Shown one piece after another: positions 8,796 to 18,282 of a DNA stretch of 64,000 bases (its first letter is position 1; each line of letters opens with the position of its first letter). Origin of the DNA: CBDCVO01 sp965223085 (GTDB lineage: Bacteria > Pseudomonadota > Gammaproteobacteria > Ga0077536); the NCBI GenBank assembly GCA_965223085.1, contig OZ244981.1, forward strand, positions 3,100,001 to 3,164,000. Direction: 5' to 3'. Below the pieces are notes generated by a model. That model was not told the DNA's origin. It made no database searches and saw nothing but the letters and a program-made list of their open reading frames with translations. A program made the translations under genes and the position numbers.

Positions 8796-8901
8796 GCTAA
8801 ACAAAGGCCACCCGGTTGTGTACCTTGGTTCGCGCTGCGGTAAAATAGCGGCATACCTCATTGCCGGAAACCGATGGGTGGCAACATAAAGGCGCGTTTA
8901 G

Positions 8902-9561
8902 ATGGTTAAAGTAATCGATGCCCTAGATCGGCTATTTGCAGCGCTACGTGGCGCGCTCGATTTTATTGCCCCGATATTGTTGCGGCTTTATCTCGTGCCG
9001 GTGTTTTTCATCGCAGGACGCAATAAATGGGATCCATTTGCCGAGGGCAGTACGCTCAACCCAGTTGTTGGCTTGCAAGACGTGGCAGCCTGGTTCGGCA
9101 ACGACGAGTGGGGTTTGGGTTTGCGGGCGCCGTTGTTACTGGCGGGCCTGGCGTGGGCCGCGGAGTATCTGGGCGCGATTTGCCTCACGCTTGGTTTTGC
9201 CGTGCGCTGGGTCTGCATCCCCTTGATTGTCACGATGATCGTGGCAATGACGACGGTACATTGGGACAACGGCTGGCAGGCCGTGCATGATTTAAAGAGT
9301 CCTTACGCAACCGCTGCGACCCAGGAAGCGGCCGAAAAACTCGACCGCGCACGCGCTATTCTCGAACGGCACGGTAACTATGAATGGCTGACCGAGCACG
9401 GTAATTTCGTCATCTCCAACAGCGGCATCGAGTGGGCCGCTACCTATCTCGTCATGTTAGTGGCGCTGTTGTTTTTGGGTGCGGGCCGTTTTTTTAGCAT
9501 CGACTATTGGTTGGCACGGCGGTATCGCAGTTCGAGTTCGCCACACCCCGATCTTATATAG
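8902..9561 (+). CDS. hvfX: HvfX-like DoxX-family membrane protein
   Basis: A 219-residue integral membrane protein with about four hydrophobic segments and the DoxX-type start LLRLYLVPVFFIAGRNKW. The motif TTVHWDNGWQ and the following long loop are typical, to my recollection, of the DoxX proteins that accompany hvfABC operons and are named HvfX. Its role there is unproven; export, quinone-linked redox or maturation have been suggested. It is separated from hvfC by the FMN-dependent gene, and the 106-base gap in front contains TTGTGT and TAAAAT elements 19 bases apart that could be a separate promoter. It converges on argG, which starts its 3' end 18 bases later. Confidence 0.7.
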   Translation: MVKVIDALDRLFAALRGALDFIAPILLRLYLVPVFFIAGRNKWDPFAEGSTLNPVVGLQDVAAWFGNDEWGLGLRAPLLLAGLAWAAEYLGAICLTLGFAVRWVCIPLIVTMIVAMTTVHWDNGWQAVHDLKSPYATAATQEAAEKLDRARAILERHGNYEWLTEHGNFVISNSGIEWAATYLVMLVALLFLGAGRFFSIDYWLARRYRSSSSPHPDLI

Positions 9562-9578
9562 CGCGATCGTAGCGAGCG

Positions 9579-10790
9579 TTACCGTTCACGAGTGCGTGCG
9601 GCGACCCGCATACGCAAGGCATTGAGCTTGATAAATCCCTCGGCGTCGCGCTGTTCGTAAGCGCCGGCGTCGTCTTCGAACGTCGCTAGATCGGCGCTGA
9701 AAAGGCTATCGTGAGGTGAACGTCGACCGACGACGACGGCATTACCTTTGTACAGTTTCATCCGTACCGTGCCGTTGACGTGTGATTGCGAATCGTCGAT
9801 CAACTTCTGCAGTAATTCGCGCTCCGGACTCCACCAATAGCCGTTGTATATCAGCGCGGCATAGCGCGGCATTAATTCATCCTTGAGGTGTACGACTTCT
9901 CGATCGAGCGTTATGGACTCGATCGCCCGGTGTGCCTTGAGTAATATCGTTCCACCGGGCGTTTCGTAGCAACCGCGCGATTTCATGCCGACGTATCGAT
10001 TCTCGACGAGATCGAGTCGCCCGACGCCGTGGGCGCCGCCGCTTGCGTTGAGCTCCGCCAGCAGCGTGGCCGGAGACATCGAAGTTCCGTCGAGTGCAAC
10101 GCAGTCACCGTTACGAAAATCCAGATCGATGTAACGAGGCGCGTCGGGTGCTTGCTCGGGGCTCACCGTCCATCGCCACATGTCGTCTTCCGCCGCCACC
10201 CACGGATCTTCCAGTACCCCACCTTCATAAGAGATATGCAATAAGTTTGCGTCCATGGAATAAGGCGAAACGCCCGCTTGTTTGTATTCGATCGGAATAG
10301 CATGTTGCTCCGCGTAGGCGAGCAGCTTTTCGCGCGAGCTCAGCTCCCACTCGCGCCACGGCGCGATCACGTGAATCTCAGGTTTGAGCGCGTAGGCGCC
10401 GAGCTCGAAACGGACCTGGTCGTTGCCTTTGCCGGTCGCACCATGGGCGACTGCATCAGCGCCGGTTTCCGCCACGATCTCGACCATGCGTTTAGCGATC
10501 AACGGGCGCGCAATCGAGGTGCCGAGCAAGTATTCACCTTCGTAGACTGCGTTGGCCCGAAACATGGGGAAGACGAAATCGCGGACGAATTCTTCCCGCA
10601 AGTCATCGATGTAGATTTCTTTCACGCCCAGCTGCAGCGCCTTCGCGCGGGCTGGTTCTAGCTCTTCCCTTTGGCCGATGTCGGCCGTGAACGTCACCAC
10701 CTCACAATGGTAGGTTTCTTGCAACCACTTGAGAATGACAGACGTATCAAGGCCGCCGGAATAGGCGAGGACAACTTTGTTAATAGCCAT
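9579..10790 (-). CDS. argG: Argininosuccinate synthase
   Basis: ArgG joins citrulline and aspartate at the cost of ATP (to AMP) in arginine biosynthesis. The 403-residue protein carries the ATP-binding AYSGGLDTSVIL near 9-20, HGATGKGNDQVRFE near 117, and SPYSMDANLLHISYEGG near 172-188. Length and motifs fit the common short bacterial type (about 400 residues), not the longer E. coli form. The gene stands alone on the minus strand, converging with the HvfX-like gene. The region upstream (10791-11054) should hold its promoter; no clear Arg operator was recognised. Confidence 0.97.
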   Translation of the reverse strand: MAINKVVLAYSGGLDTSVILKWLQETYHCEVVTFTADIGQREELEPARAKALQLGVKEIYIDDLREEFVRDFVFPMFRANAVYEGEYLLGTSIARPLIAKRMVEIVAETGADAVAHGATGKGNDQVRFELGAYALKPEIHVIAPWREWELSSREKLLAYAEQHAIPIEYKQAGVSPYSMDANLLHISYEGGVLEDPWVAAEDDMWRWTVSPEQAPDAPRYIDLDFRNGDCVALDGTSMSPATLLAELNASGGAHGVGRLDLVENRYVGMKSRGCYETPGGTILLKAHRAIESITLDREVVHLKDELMPRYAALIYNGYWWSPERELLQKLIDDSQSHVNGTVRMKLYKGNAVVVGRRSPHDSLFSADLATFEDDAGAYEQRDAEGFIKLNALRMRVAARTRER

Positions 10791-11054
10791 AAGCGTTTCT
10801 TAGTCGGATGCGAGCGCGGGCATGCATTGTGCCGCTGTGGCGCTTCAGCGTCTAGTTTGAATGCGTCGATATACGGTATTTTTGGCGCAGTCCTCATGCA
10901 CTATCTGGGTTGGGGATGCGACGGCGTTCCAGTACGCTCGTCGATCTGGGACCTAGGTAAGCAGTTGCATGAACAAATCGTCGTATGGCTCGGATCTAAA
11001 GCCGTCTTTGATGATGCCGCTACTTGACCTACGCGGCGGAAGCAATCTCCATGA
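10791..11054. other. Spacer between argG and the diguanylate cyclase remnant
   Basis: No convincing gene is seen. A plus-strand frame runs from inside argG (antisense) to 11027 and could encode MHYLGWGCDGVPVRSSIW..., but it has no recognisable domain and no RBS. The argG promoter and perhaps a lost promoter for the downstream pseudogene should be here. Confidence 0.4.
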
Positions 11055-12234
11055 GTGGTTGGCTCTACTACTGTGGCTCTGCTCGCTGGGACCATGCTCA
11101 TCGATTTGCACTTGCCGCTAGATGAGGCGAGCGCCGTTTTGTTTCTAACCCCGGTCCTGTGTTCCGGCCTTGCCGGTAAACCGTGGCTCGTGTGGGCCAC
11201 AGCGTTTTGTGTTTGCATGCTTACGATAATCGGCTACACCCTATCCCCCGGTAGTATTGCCGACGTTCCGCACATTCTCGCAAATCGCGCTATCGCTATA
11301 TTTGCGATTGGCAGTGCCGCGTGGTACTTGATACAGCGCATCGCTCGCGAAAACGAACTCCGGCTGACATTCGAACGAGAGCATTTCGTTGGCCAGGTGC
11401 GCCAAGCTATGGAAATGGCTAAACGATGAGCAGGAGGTATTAGACGCAACGCAGCGGGCGCTTGGCCGCGTGTTGAAGTCTGGTTATGGGGAAACATTGA
11501 TCGCGGATAACGGTCGCGCTCACTTGCATCGTCTTGCGGCAACAGATGAGGCCATCAAGGGCTGTCTCGTTGTCGACCCGACAAATTGCCCGGCAACCCG
11601 GGGCGCGACGCCGATGGTTTTCGATTCGGTTGACAACCTCGCTGCTTGTCCAAAACTTTGGGTAGAGATAGCTGCCGATCGGCGGCATGCGTACCCATCA
11701 ACGTAGCGGGCAATGCAGTCGGGGTAATTCATGCGATGGTGCGCGACGACGACGCTTTCGACGGTGTCTGTAATAGCACGCTCGACAACTTGGCCTAGAG
11801 CTTGGGGTATCGCTTGGGATCTCTGAGAACGCTCGCCACGACACAGCGTCGGGTCGAAACTGGCGCGCCCACCGAACGACTGAACCGGCGCAGTTTTATG
11901 GACCAAGCTAACGAGGTGCTGAGAAATGAAGGAGGCCTGCATCTACTCGCAATTCGTGATCTTGTTGAAGAGTTGTTCCGTTGCAGCAGGTCTAGCGAGC
12001 CGCGAACGGCTGCGCATGAATCTGGCGACGGCAGTGCGCTCGTACGGCGGGCCCGTTTTTACTTGTAGCGTCGGGGTGGCGCTCTACCCCGAGGAGGGCG
12101 ATCAGCTTGAGGACTTGCTTTGCGTTGCCGATCGCTGTCTTTATATGGCGAAGCAAGCGGATCGTGATCGCATTCTGGCGACACCAGATATCCCGCCAAA
12201 TGGCAACGCGGCGATGACAAATGATGCGCCATAG
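11055..12234 (+). pseudogene. Decayed diguanylate cyclase (membrane sensor, GAF-like and GGDEF parts)
   Basis: Pieces of one protein lie in order but in different frames. First, 11055-11429 encodes a membrane sensor with hydrophobic helices (EASAVLFLTPVL...LANRAIAIFAIGSAAW) and a coiled linker. After a frame change near 11427, 11430-11690 encodes a GAF-like part (CLVVDPTNCPATRG...SVDNLAACPKL). A second change near 11690 leads to PINVAGNAVGVIHAM and then a TAG at 11796-11798. The frame continues with RLGSLRTLATTQRRVETGAPTERLNRRSF, the usual entry to a GGDEF domain. The central GGDEF part is missing: sequence jumps near 11955-11995, with another frame change, to the domain's end (FTCSVGVALYP...ADRCLYMAKQADRDRI). 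With three frameshifts, one stop and a core deletion the gene cannot make a cyclase. Confidence 0.85.
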
Positions 12235-12546
12235 CCTGATGCATCAGGTAACGCGCCGGACAAAAATAGCCGTCGTCAACATCCGCGGCGTACGCTAATC
12301 GAGTCCGTTGTCATGGAATCCTTGTCAGGCGGCCAAAGTTCGACTGCAACGACACGTAACCTCGGCGAGGGCGGGGTTTTATTCGATACAGAATTGCCAT
12401 TGGCACCGAACGAGCGCGTGTCGTTGTGCGGGCTGTCAGGGGTGACGAAAGTTGCCAAGTGCGTAGAAGGGATCGGGTTGCGGTCTGCGAAGCGTGCTGA
12501 GCGCAATACCGCCGGCTGCTATGAGGTGGCTGTTGAATTTTGCTGA
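12235..12546 (+). pseudogene. PilZ-domain remnant lacking a start codon
   Basis: The frame right after the cyclase-remnant stop (TAG 12232-12234) encodes a PilZ-like domain: RRQHPRR contains the RxxxR c-di-GMP motif, and NLGEGG stands where (D/N)xSxxG is expected, with Gly replacing Ser. The domain ends with GCYEVAVEF, a usual PilZ end. Between the stop and the RxxxR motif there is no ATG, GTG or TTG in frame; the first ATG (12313) lies after the motif. It may once have been its own gene or the tail of the cyclase. It is probably non-functional, although a short product from 12313 cannot be excluded. Confidence 0.6.
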
Positions 12547-12555
12547 CGGTAACGT

Positions 12556-13344
12556 TTATTTGTGGGAAGTGAGCAAGCGTTGCAACGCGGCTTCGAAAGC
12601 TACCGGGGCCTCTGCGTGCGGCCAGTGGCCGGCCGCGGGGATTGTTTCGACGTGCACCGATTCGAACAACGAGCGCAGTGCGGCTAAGCCGCATTTATCG
12701 ACGCGCGCTGAGCGAGCGCCGCGAATGACACTGATGGCGAGCGGCGTGGGCGCATCGAGCGCGATCGGTATGGCGCCTACCAGCGCCGGCATCGCCCGGC
12801 GTATCGCCGCTAGATCGACGCGCCAATGTGCGCCGCCGGCAAAACGCAAGTTCTGCAATAGAAATAGGCGCACGTCGCGATCCGGAATAACTTCACGTAA
12901 ACACTGCTCAGCTGCGCCTCGTGTTTTAATCGTTCCCAGTGGCACGGCTAGCAAAGCGTCGATTAGCTCACTATGTTCGTCGGGGTAGGCGAGCGGCGCG
13001 ATATCGATCACAATCAGCCGGTCAACCCGCCGTGGCCAGGTGGCGGCGAACGTCATCGCAGTTTTGCCGCCCATGCTATGGCCGATCAAATTACACCGCT
13101 CGAAGCCCAGATTATCCAATAGCGCAGCGATGTCGCTGGCCATGGTTGAGTAATCGAGCGGGTCTTGGTGTGGGGATTCGCCGTGGTGGCGCAAATCGGC
13201 GCTAATAACCGTATAGCACGGGGCGAGCTTTTTTGCGATCGCTTGCCAGTTACGGCTGGAGCCAAAAAGTCCATGCAAAATTAGCAGAGGTGGGCCGTTA
13301 CCGAGGCGTGTGTAGTGCAGTGCTATCGCCGCAGTGGTGTTCAT
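12556..13344 (-). CDS. Alpha/beta-fold hydrolase (YbfF-type esterase)
   Basis: The 262-residue protein has the alpha/beta-hydrolase fold: LHGLFGSSRNWQ (oxyanion region) near 21-32, the nucleophile elbow GHSMGG near 95, and the catalytic His in AAGHWPHAEAP near 244. The sequence resembles YbfF-type acyl-CoA/ester hydrolases. The ATG at 13344 is chosen because it overlaps the stop of the Nudix gene in ATGA; an upstream start at 13398 would extend far into that gene. It is the last gene of the aceE-aceF-nudix-esterase row. The true substrate is unknown. Confidence 0.85.
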   Translation of the reverse strand: MNTTAAIALHYTRLGNGPPLLILHGLFGSSRNWQAIAKKLAPCYTVISADLRHHGESPHQDPLDYSTMASDIAALLDNLGFERCNLIGHSMGGKTAMTFAATWPRRVDRLIVIDIAPLAYPDEHSELIDALLAVPLGTIKTRGAAEQCLREVIPDRDVRLFLLQNLRFAGGAHWRVDLAAIRRAMPALVGAIPIALDAPTPLAISVIRGARSARVDKCGLAALRSLFESVHVETIPAAGHWPHAEAPVAFEAALQRLLTSHK

Positions 13345-13802
13345 GGATGTCGCAAGTGTGGGGGGAGCATGGTTTCGTTGAGCGTGTCGTATGGCCACAC
13401 ATCCAAGCGATACAAGTCTTCGTCGACTCCGCGCATAAGATCATAGGCACGGTGTTGGCCCGCAGCTAACCATTTGTAATCGGTATGTTCGGCGTTGAGT
13501 ACGATGTCGCCCGCCTGCCATCGATAGTGGAATAGATATACGGTGCACGGGCTGTCATCGGCGCTAGCGCTGACGGGACCAACGCTACGCACAAGCGCAA
13601 GACGCATGGCGGTTCCCAATTCTTCACCGATTTCGCGCTCCGCGCAGGCACGGGGTGCCTCGCCGCGTTCCACGTGTCCCGCGACTAAACCCCACTGCTT
13701 CGGGCTGAGTTCTTTTCCCGGCGCGCGTTTGAGAAATAAAACCCGATTCTCGGGATCAGTGATAGCGCATACGACGAAGCGTAATTCGCCATTGGAAGTC
13801 AC
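13341..13802 (-). CDS. Nudix hydrolase
   Basis: A 153-residue protein with an intact Nudix box, G-x5-E-x7-REIGEELGT (GHVERGEAPRACAEREIGEELG), the metal-binding helix that cleaves nucleoside diphosphates linked to another moiety. The size and the N-terminal VVCAITDPENRVLFLKRAPG are general Nudix features. The start is GTG at 13802, overlapping the aceF stop (GTGA), and its own stop overlaps the esterase ATG, so all three genes look translationally coupled. A NudB-like (dihydroneopterin triphosphate) role is possible, but the substrate cannot be read from the sequence. Confidence 0.85.
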   Translation of the reverse strand: MTSNGELRFVVCAITDPENRVLFLKRAPGKELSPKQWGLVAGHVERGEAPRACAEREIGEELGTAMRLALVRSVGPVSASADDSPCTVYLFHYRWQAGDIVLNAEHTDYKWLAAGQHRAYDLMRGVDEDLYRLDVWPYDTLNETMLPPHLRHP

Positions 13803-15412
13803 AGGATCAGGGTGCGAATGTCGCCTAAAATTTCCGCTAGACGACGGGTAAATTGGGCTCCCGCAACGCCGTCGATGACTCGGTGGTCGTAAGATAGGGA
13901 TAACGGCAGCATCAAGCGTGCGTGAAAATCGCCGTCGCTGTAAACCGGTGCGAGACGCGCCGGCGAAATACCCAAGATGGCGACTTCAGGTGGATTAATG
14001 ATCGGCGAAAAATAGGTACCGCTGATCGGCCCTAGATTCGAGATCGTAAAACACGCGCCTTGCATCTCCTGCGGCGTTAACTCGCCGTTGCGGGCCTTGT
14101 CGGTGAGGGCACGGATCTCGTGGGCAATCTCCACCACGCCTTTGCCGTCAATGGCGCGTATCACCGGTACGACCAGGCCGCGATCGGTGTTCACCGCGAT
14201 ACCGAGGTTGTAGTAGTGTTTACGTATAAGGTGTTCGCCGTCCGCCGCGAGGGAACTATTGAAATCTGGATATTCTACTAATAGGCGGGCAACGGCCTTG
14301 GAGAGAAACGCCAGCAGGGTCAATTTCGTTTCTGCATCCGCGTTTTTCTTGTGGTGTGCTTTGCGGAAGTCTTCGAGGTCGGTGATGTCTGCTTGATCGA
14401 ACTGGGTTACGTGCGGGATGCTTACCCAACTGCGATGGAGATTTTGACCCGTCAGACGCCGGATTTTCGACAAGGGAATAGTCTCGACTTCTCCGTAACG
14501 TGAGAAATCGATAGCCGCGGCGGGTGCGAGCTGGAGCGTACCGCCTGCGTCGGCACTGCTCGTTAAGGTGTGTTTGACGTAGGCGCTTACATCTGATTTC
14601 AAAATCCGTGCTTTCGGGCCCGATCCCTGCACTGCGCTCAAGTCGACGCCGAGTTCGCGGGCGAACTTGCGTACGCCGGGGCTCGCATGCACCCGCTTCG
14701 ATGCCTGCGGCGCGCGCACCGCTGGGGCGGGCGGTGGCGTCGCCGTGGGTACGACCGCCGCTAAGACATCCGCTTGCTCAAACACCCCCGCGTCGGTTGT
14801 TTGGTGATTTTTTTGCAGAACATCGGCACCGCGCTCGATCTGGGCGATCACGCTCCCGGCGGAAACCTTGTCCCCGACTTTGACCTCCAACGCGACGATG
14901 CGACCACCGTGCTGCGCTGGTATATCCATGGTCGCTTTTTCGCTTTCCAAGGTTACCAGCGCCGCCTCGGGCGCTACCGTATCCCCCTCGTTGACGAGGA
15001 TCTCGATGACATCGACATTTTCGAATTCACCGAGATCCGGTACCAGCACCGCTTCAGTGACGCGATTCGACGGCGCTGAAGCAACCCTCTCTGGCGCAGT
15101 CCGGGTGGGCGCCACGGCGATGCGCGGCGCGGCGTCGTCCTCATCCGGTCCGGATGCGGATGCCGCGTCGTCCGCTTCTAACACCACAATAAGCGAACCT
15201 TCGCTGACTTGATCACCGACGCTGACCTCTAGCTTGCGCACGACGCCGCCCTGCGGCGCCGGAATATCCATCGTGGCTTTTTCGCTTTCCAGCGTGATGA
15301 GGGGATCCTCCATGCTAACGGGATCGCCTTCTTTGACGAGAATTTCAATGACGTCGACGCTTTCGAAGTCGCCGATGTCAGGAACGGTTACTTGAACAGT
15401 TCGTGGATTCAT
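13799..15412 (-). CDS. aceF: Pyruvate dehydrogenase E2, dihydrolipoyl acetyltransferase
   Basis: E2 transfers acetyl groups from lipoyl arms to CoA and forms the core of the pyruvate dehydrogenase complex. The 537-residue protein has two lipoyl domains (about 5-78 and 120-195), each with the lipoylation site ESEKATMD, then an E3/E1-binding domain (HASPGVRKFARELGVDL near 252) and a catalytic domain with SYDHRVIDG near the end (His and Asp of the active site). Ala/Pro-rich linkers separate the domains. It is 43 bases downstream of aceE. E. coli has three lipoyl domains, so this is the two-domain form. No E3 gene (lpd) follows. Confidence 0.96.
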   Translation of the reverse strand: MNPRTVQVTVPDIGDFESVDVIEILVKEGDPVSMEDPLITLESEKATMDIPAPQGGVVRKLEVSVGDQVSEGSLIVVLEADDAASASGPDEDDAAPRIAVAPTRTAPERVASAPSNRVTEAVLVPDLGEFENVDVIEILVNEGDTVAPEAALVTLESEKATMDIPAQHGGRIVALEVKVGDKVSAGSVIAQIERGADVLQKNHQTTDAGVFEQADVLAAVVPTATPPPAPAVRAPQASKRVHASPGVRKFARELGVDLSAVQGSGPKARILKSDVSAYVKHTLTSSADAGGTLQLAPAAAIDFSRYGEVETIPLSKIRRLTGQNLHRSWVSIPHVTQFDQADITDLEDFRKAHHKKNADAETKLTLLAFLSKAVARLLVEYPDFNSSLAADGEHLIRKHYYNLGIAVNTDRGLVVPVIRAIDGKGVVEIAHEIRALTDKARNGELTPQEMQGACFTISNLGPISGTYFSPIINPPEVAILGISPARLAPVYSDGDFHARLMLPLSLSYDHRVIDGVAGAQFTRRLAEILGDIRTLIL

Positions 15413-15455
15413 GCCTAGGGTTCGCGATTAGTCTGCTTAGTCGTCCGCGCTCGGT

Positions 15456-18125
15456 TCATACCGTGGCGGGATTCGGTTTTTCAGGATCTATGCCATACTT
15501 CGCAAGCGCATCTTGCACAACTTGCGGTGCAAGCTCACCGTCGTCCGCCAGGGTTTTCAGCGCCGCGACGCAGATATAATAGCGATTGACTTCAAAAAAC
15601 TCCCGCAGTTTTTTGCGCGAATCCGAACGCCCAAATCCATCCGTACCCAGAACTCTGTAGGCATTTGGGATGAACGTGCGAATTTGATCGGCATAGCTTT
15701 GCATATAATCAGTCGCGGCGACGACAGGGCCGGGATGCTTCAATAACGCCTGCGTAACATAGCTTAGCCGTGGCGTGTCGGTCGGGTGCATCATGTTCCA
15801 ACGGTCGCAATCCAGGCCGTCTCGGCGTAGTTCATTGAAGCTTGTCACGCTCCAAACATTAGCGTGGATCTGGAAATCCTCCGCCAACAGTTGCGCTGCC
15901 GCGATGACTTCATTGAGAATTGCGCCGCTACCCAGCAACTGGACGCGCGGCGCCTTGCGTGCTTCTTGGAGTAAATACATTCCCCGAATGATGCCATCGC
16001 TCACACCCTCGGGGATCGGTGGGTGAGCGTAGTTCTCGTTCATCACCGTGACGTAGTAGAAGCATTTCTCCTGACGCTCGAACATGCGTTTCAAGCCATC
16101 GTGGAGGATCACTGCGAGCTCATAAGCGTAAGTTGGATCGTAGGAGATGCAATTTGGGATCGTGGAGGCGAGTAGATGACTGTGTCCATCCTGGTGTTGT
16201 AGCCCTTCGCCGGCTAGCGTCGTGCGGCCCGAGGTTCCCCCGATCAGAAAACCCCGCGCTTGCATATCTGCGGCCGCCCACGCAAGGTCACCAACGCGTT
16301 GGAACCCGAACATCGAATAAAAAATGTAGAACGGGATCATCTGCAAATCGTGATTGCTATAGGCCGTCGCCGCCGCGATCCACGAGCACATCGCACCCGC
16401 TTCGTTGATCCCCTCTTCCAAAATTTGGCCGCGTATGTCTTCGCGATAGTACATGACTTGATCGTGATCGACGGGCTCGTAGAGTTGCCCGACTGAGGAA
16501 TAAATGCCCAGTTGTCTGAACATGCCTTCCATACCGAATGTTCGCGCTTCGTCTGGCACGATCGGGACGACGTGGCGGCCGAGCTGTTTGTCACGCGTAA
16601 GTGCGGCGAGAATACGTACAAAAGCCATCGTGGTAGAAATTTCGCGGCCGTCTGTACCTTTGAGCATATTTTCGAACAGCGATATCCCGGGAATTTGCAG
16701 TGTGGCGGACGCGCTGCGCCGTTGCGGAATGAAGCCCCCTAGTGCCGCCGTGCGCTCACGGAGATACTGCATTTCCGGGCTGTCGGGGGCGGGCTTGTAG
16801 AACGGTGCCGCCGCGATTTCATCATCGGAAATCGGAATATCGAAACGATCGCGAACGTGTTTGAGCGATTCTTCTCCCATTTTCTTTTGTTGGTGGGTAA
16901 TGTTTTTCCCTTCTCCGGCTTCCCCCATGCCGTAACCTTTGACGGTTTTGCAGAGAATCACGGTCGGTTGTCCGGTATGTTTCATCGCCGCGGAATATGC
17001 CGCATAGACTTTGTGGGGATCGTGGCCCCCGCGATTGAGGCGAAAGATGTCTTCATCGCTCATGTGCGAAACCATGGCCTTGAGCTCGGGGAATTTTCCA
17101 AAGAAATGCTCGCGCACATAGGCGCCGTCGAACGCTTTTAAGGCTTGGTACTCACCGTCGACCGTTTCTTCCATCACGCGCAATAGCAAGCCTTGCGTGT
17201 CACGCGCCAACAATGCATCCCAATGAGAGCCCCAAATCACCTTGATCACGTTCCAACCAGCGCCGCGAAAGTCGGATTCGAGTTCTTGAATGATTTTACC
17301 GTTGCCGCGCACAGGACCATCCAAGCGTTGCAAATTGCAGTTGATCACGAATACAAGATTATCGAGCTTCTCGCGCGAGGCGAGTGCCGCCGCACCGAAT
17401 GCTTCGGGCTCATCCATTTCGCCATCACCCATGAAAGCCCACACTTTGCGCGCGCGCGTGTTGACTAAATCGCGGTTGTGCAAATAGCGCATAAAGCGCG
17501 CTTGATAGATCGCCATGATCGGCCCGAGCCCCATCGATACCGTCGGGAACTGCCAAAACTTGGGCATTAGCCACGGATGGGGATAAGAAGATAAGCCGCC
17601 GCCATCGACTTCTTGCCGAAACCGATCCAGATCCTCTTCGTCGAGCAAACCCAGCAAATAAGCCCGTGCATAGATCCCGGGCGCCGAGTGACCTTGAATA
17701 TAGACAAGATCGCCGCCGTGTTTCTCACTGGGTGCATGCCAAAAGTGGTTGAAGCCAACTTCGTAGAGGGTCGCGGCCGAGGCGTAACTCGCAATGTGTC
17801 CACCGAGCTCCGCGTTCTTACGATTTGCTTTAACGACCATCGCCATGGCATTCCAGCGATTGATGGATCGGATCCGCCACTCGAGTGCGGGATCGCCTGG
17901 CGTATAGTCCTCCTGATGCGGCGGGATCGTATTTAAGTAAGGCGTGTTTGCCGAATAAGGCAGATGCGCACCCGCCTGCCGCGCCTCGTCGATAAGTCGT
18001 TCTAACAAATAATGTGCGCGCTCCGGACCCGCGCTCTCAATGACGGCGCCAAGTGCGTCTAACCACTCTCGTGTTTCATCGTGATCCTGATCTTGATCAT
18101 CTTGCGCCTTCGTTGTCGTATCCAC
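15456..18125 (-). CDS. aceE: Pyruvate dehydrogenase E1 component (homodimeric)
   Basis: AceE decarboxylates pyruvate with thiamine diphosphate and passes the acetyl group to E2. The 889-residue length matches E. coli (887). The thiamine-diphosphate motif GDGEMDEPEAFGAA lies near 232, followed by the conserved NLVFVINCNLQRLDGPVRGN. Other family segments are HSAPGIYARAYLLG near 147 and GGTSGRTTLAGEGLQHQDGH near 633. It is the first gene of the aceEF row. A PdhR-type operator was not found in the 157 bases upstream. The C-terminus ends DPEKPNPATV. Confidence 0.97.
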   Translation of the reverse strand: MDTTTKAQDDQDQDHDETREWLDALGAVIESAGPERAHYLLERLIDEARQAGAHLPYSANTPYLNTIPPHQEDYTPGDPALEWRIRSINRWNAMAMVVKANRKNAELGGHIASYASAATLYEVGFNHFWHAPSEKHGGDLVYIQGHSAPGIYARAYLLGLLDEEDLDRFRQEVDGGGLSSYPHPWLMPKFWQFPTVSMGLGPIMAIYQARFMRYLHNRDLVNTRARKVWAFMGDGEMDEPEAFGAAALASREKLDNLVFVINCNLQRLDGPVRGNGKIIQELESDFRGAGWNVIKVIWGSHWDALLARDTQGLLLRVMEETVDGEYQALKAFDGAYVREHFFGKFPELKAMVSHMSDEDIFRLNRGGHDPHKVYAAYSAAMKHTGQPTVILCKTVKGYGMGEAGEGKNITHQQKKMGEESLKHVRDRFDIPISDDEIAAAPFYKPAPDSPEMQYLRERTAALGGFIPQRRSASATLQIPGISLFENMLKGTDGREISTTMAFVRILAALTRDKQLGRHVVPIVPDEARTFGMEGMFRQLGIYSSVGQLYEPVDHDQVMYYREDIRGQILEEGINEAGAMCSWIAAATAYSNHDLQMIPFYIFYSMFGFQRVGDLAWAAADMQARGFLIGGTSGRTTLAGEGLQHQDGHSHLLASTIPNCISYDPTYAYELAVILHDGLKRMFERQEKCFYYVTVMNENYAHPPIPEGVSDGIIRGMYLLQEARKAPRVQLLGSGAILNEVIAAAQLLAEDFQIHANVWSVTSFNELRRDGLDCDRWNMMHPTDTPRLSYVTQALLKHPGPVVAATDYMQSYADQIRTFIPNAYRVLGTDGFGRSDSRKKLREFFEVNRYYICVAALKTLADDGELAPQVVQDALAKYGIDPEKPNPATV

Positions 18126-18282
18126 CTAGCACAATCCCCTAGCGATAATAGCGATGTTCCCCATTTCTAGTTTAGCCCGGATTTGCCTCGCAGCACGGAT
18201 TTATCGGCCCGTACATCGAATTGGGCGCGGCGGGCACGGTCGCCCGCCGTGATGTGTGCACGGCGACTTGCAGCCTCCGACG

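Noticed and set aside
10671..11027. Plus-strand frame opposite the start of argG
   Set aside because: Most of it is antisense to argG, no domain is recognisable and no ribosome site precedes it.
13399..15412. A third lipoyl domain in aceF
   Set aside because: Only two ESEKATMD sites are present in the protein.
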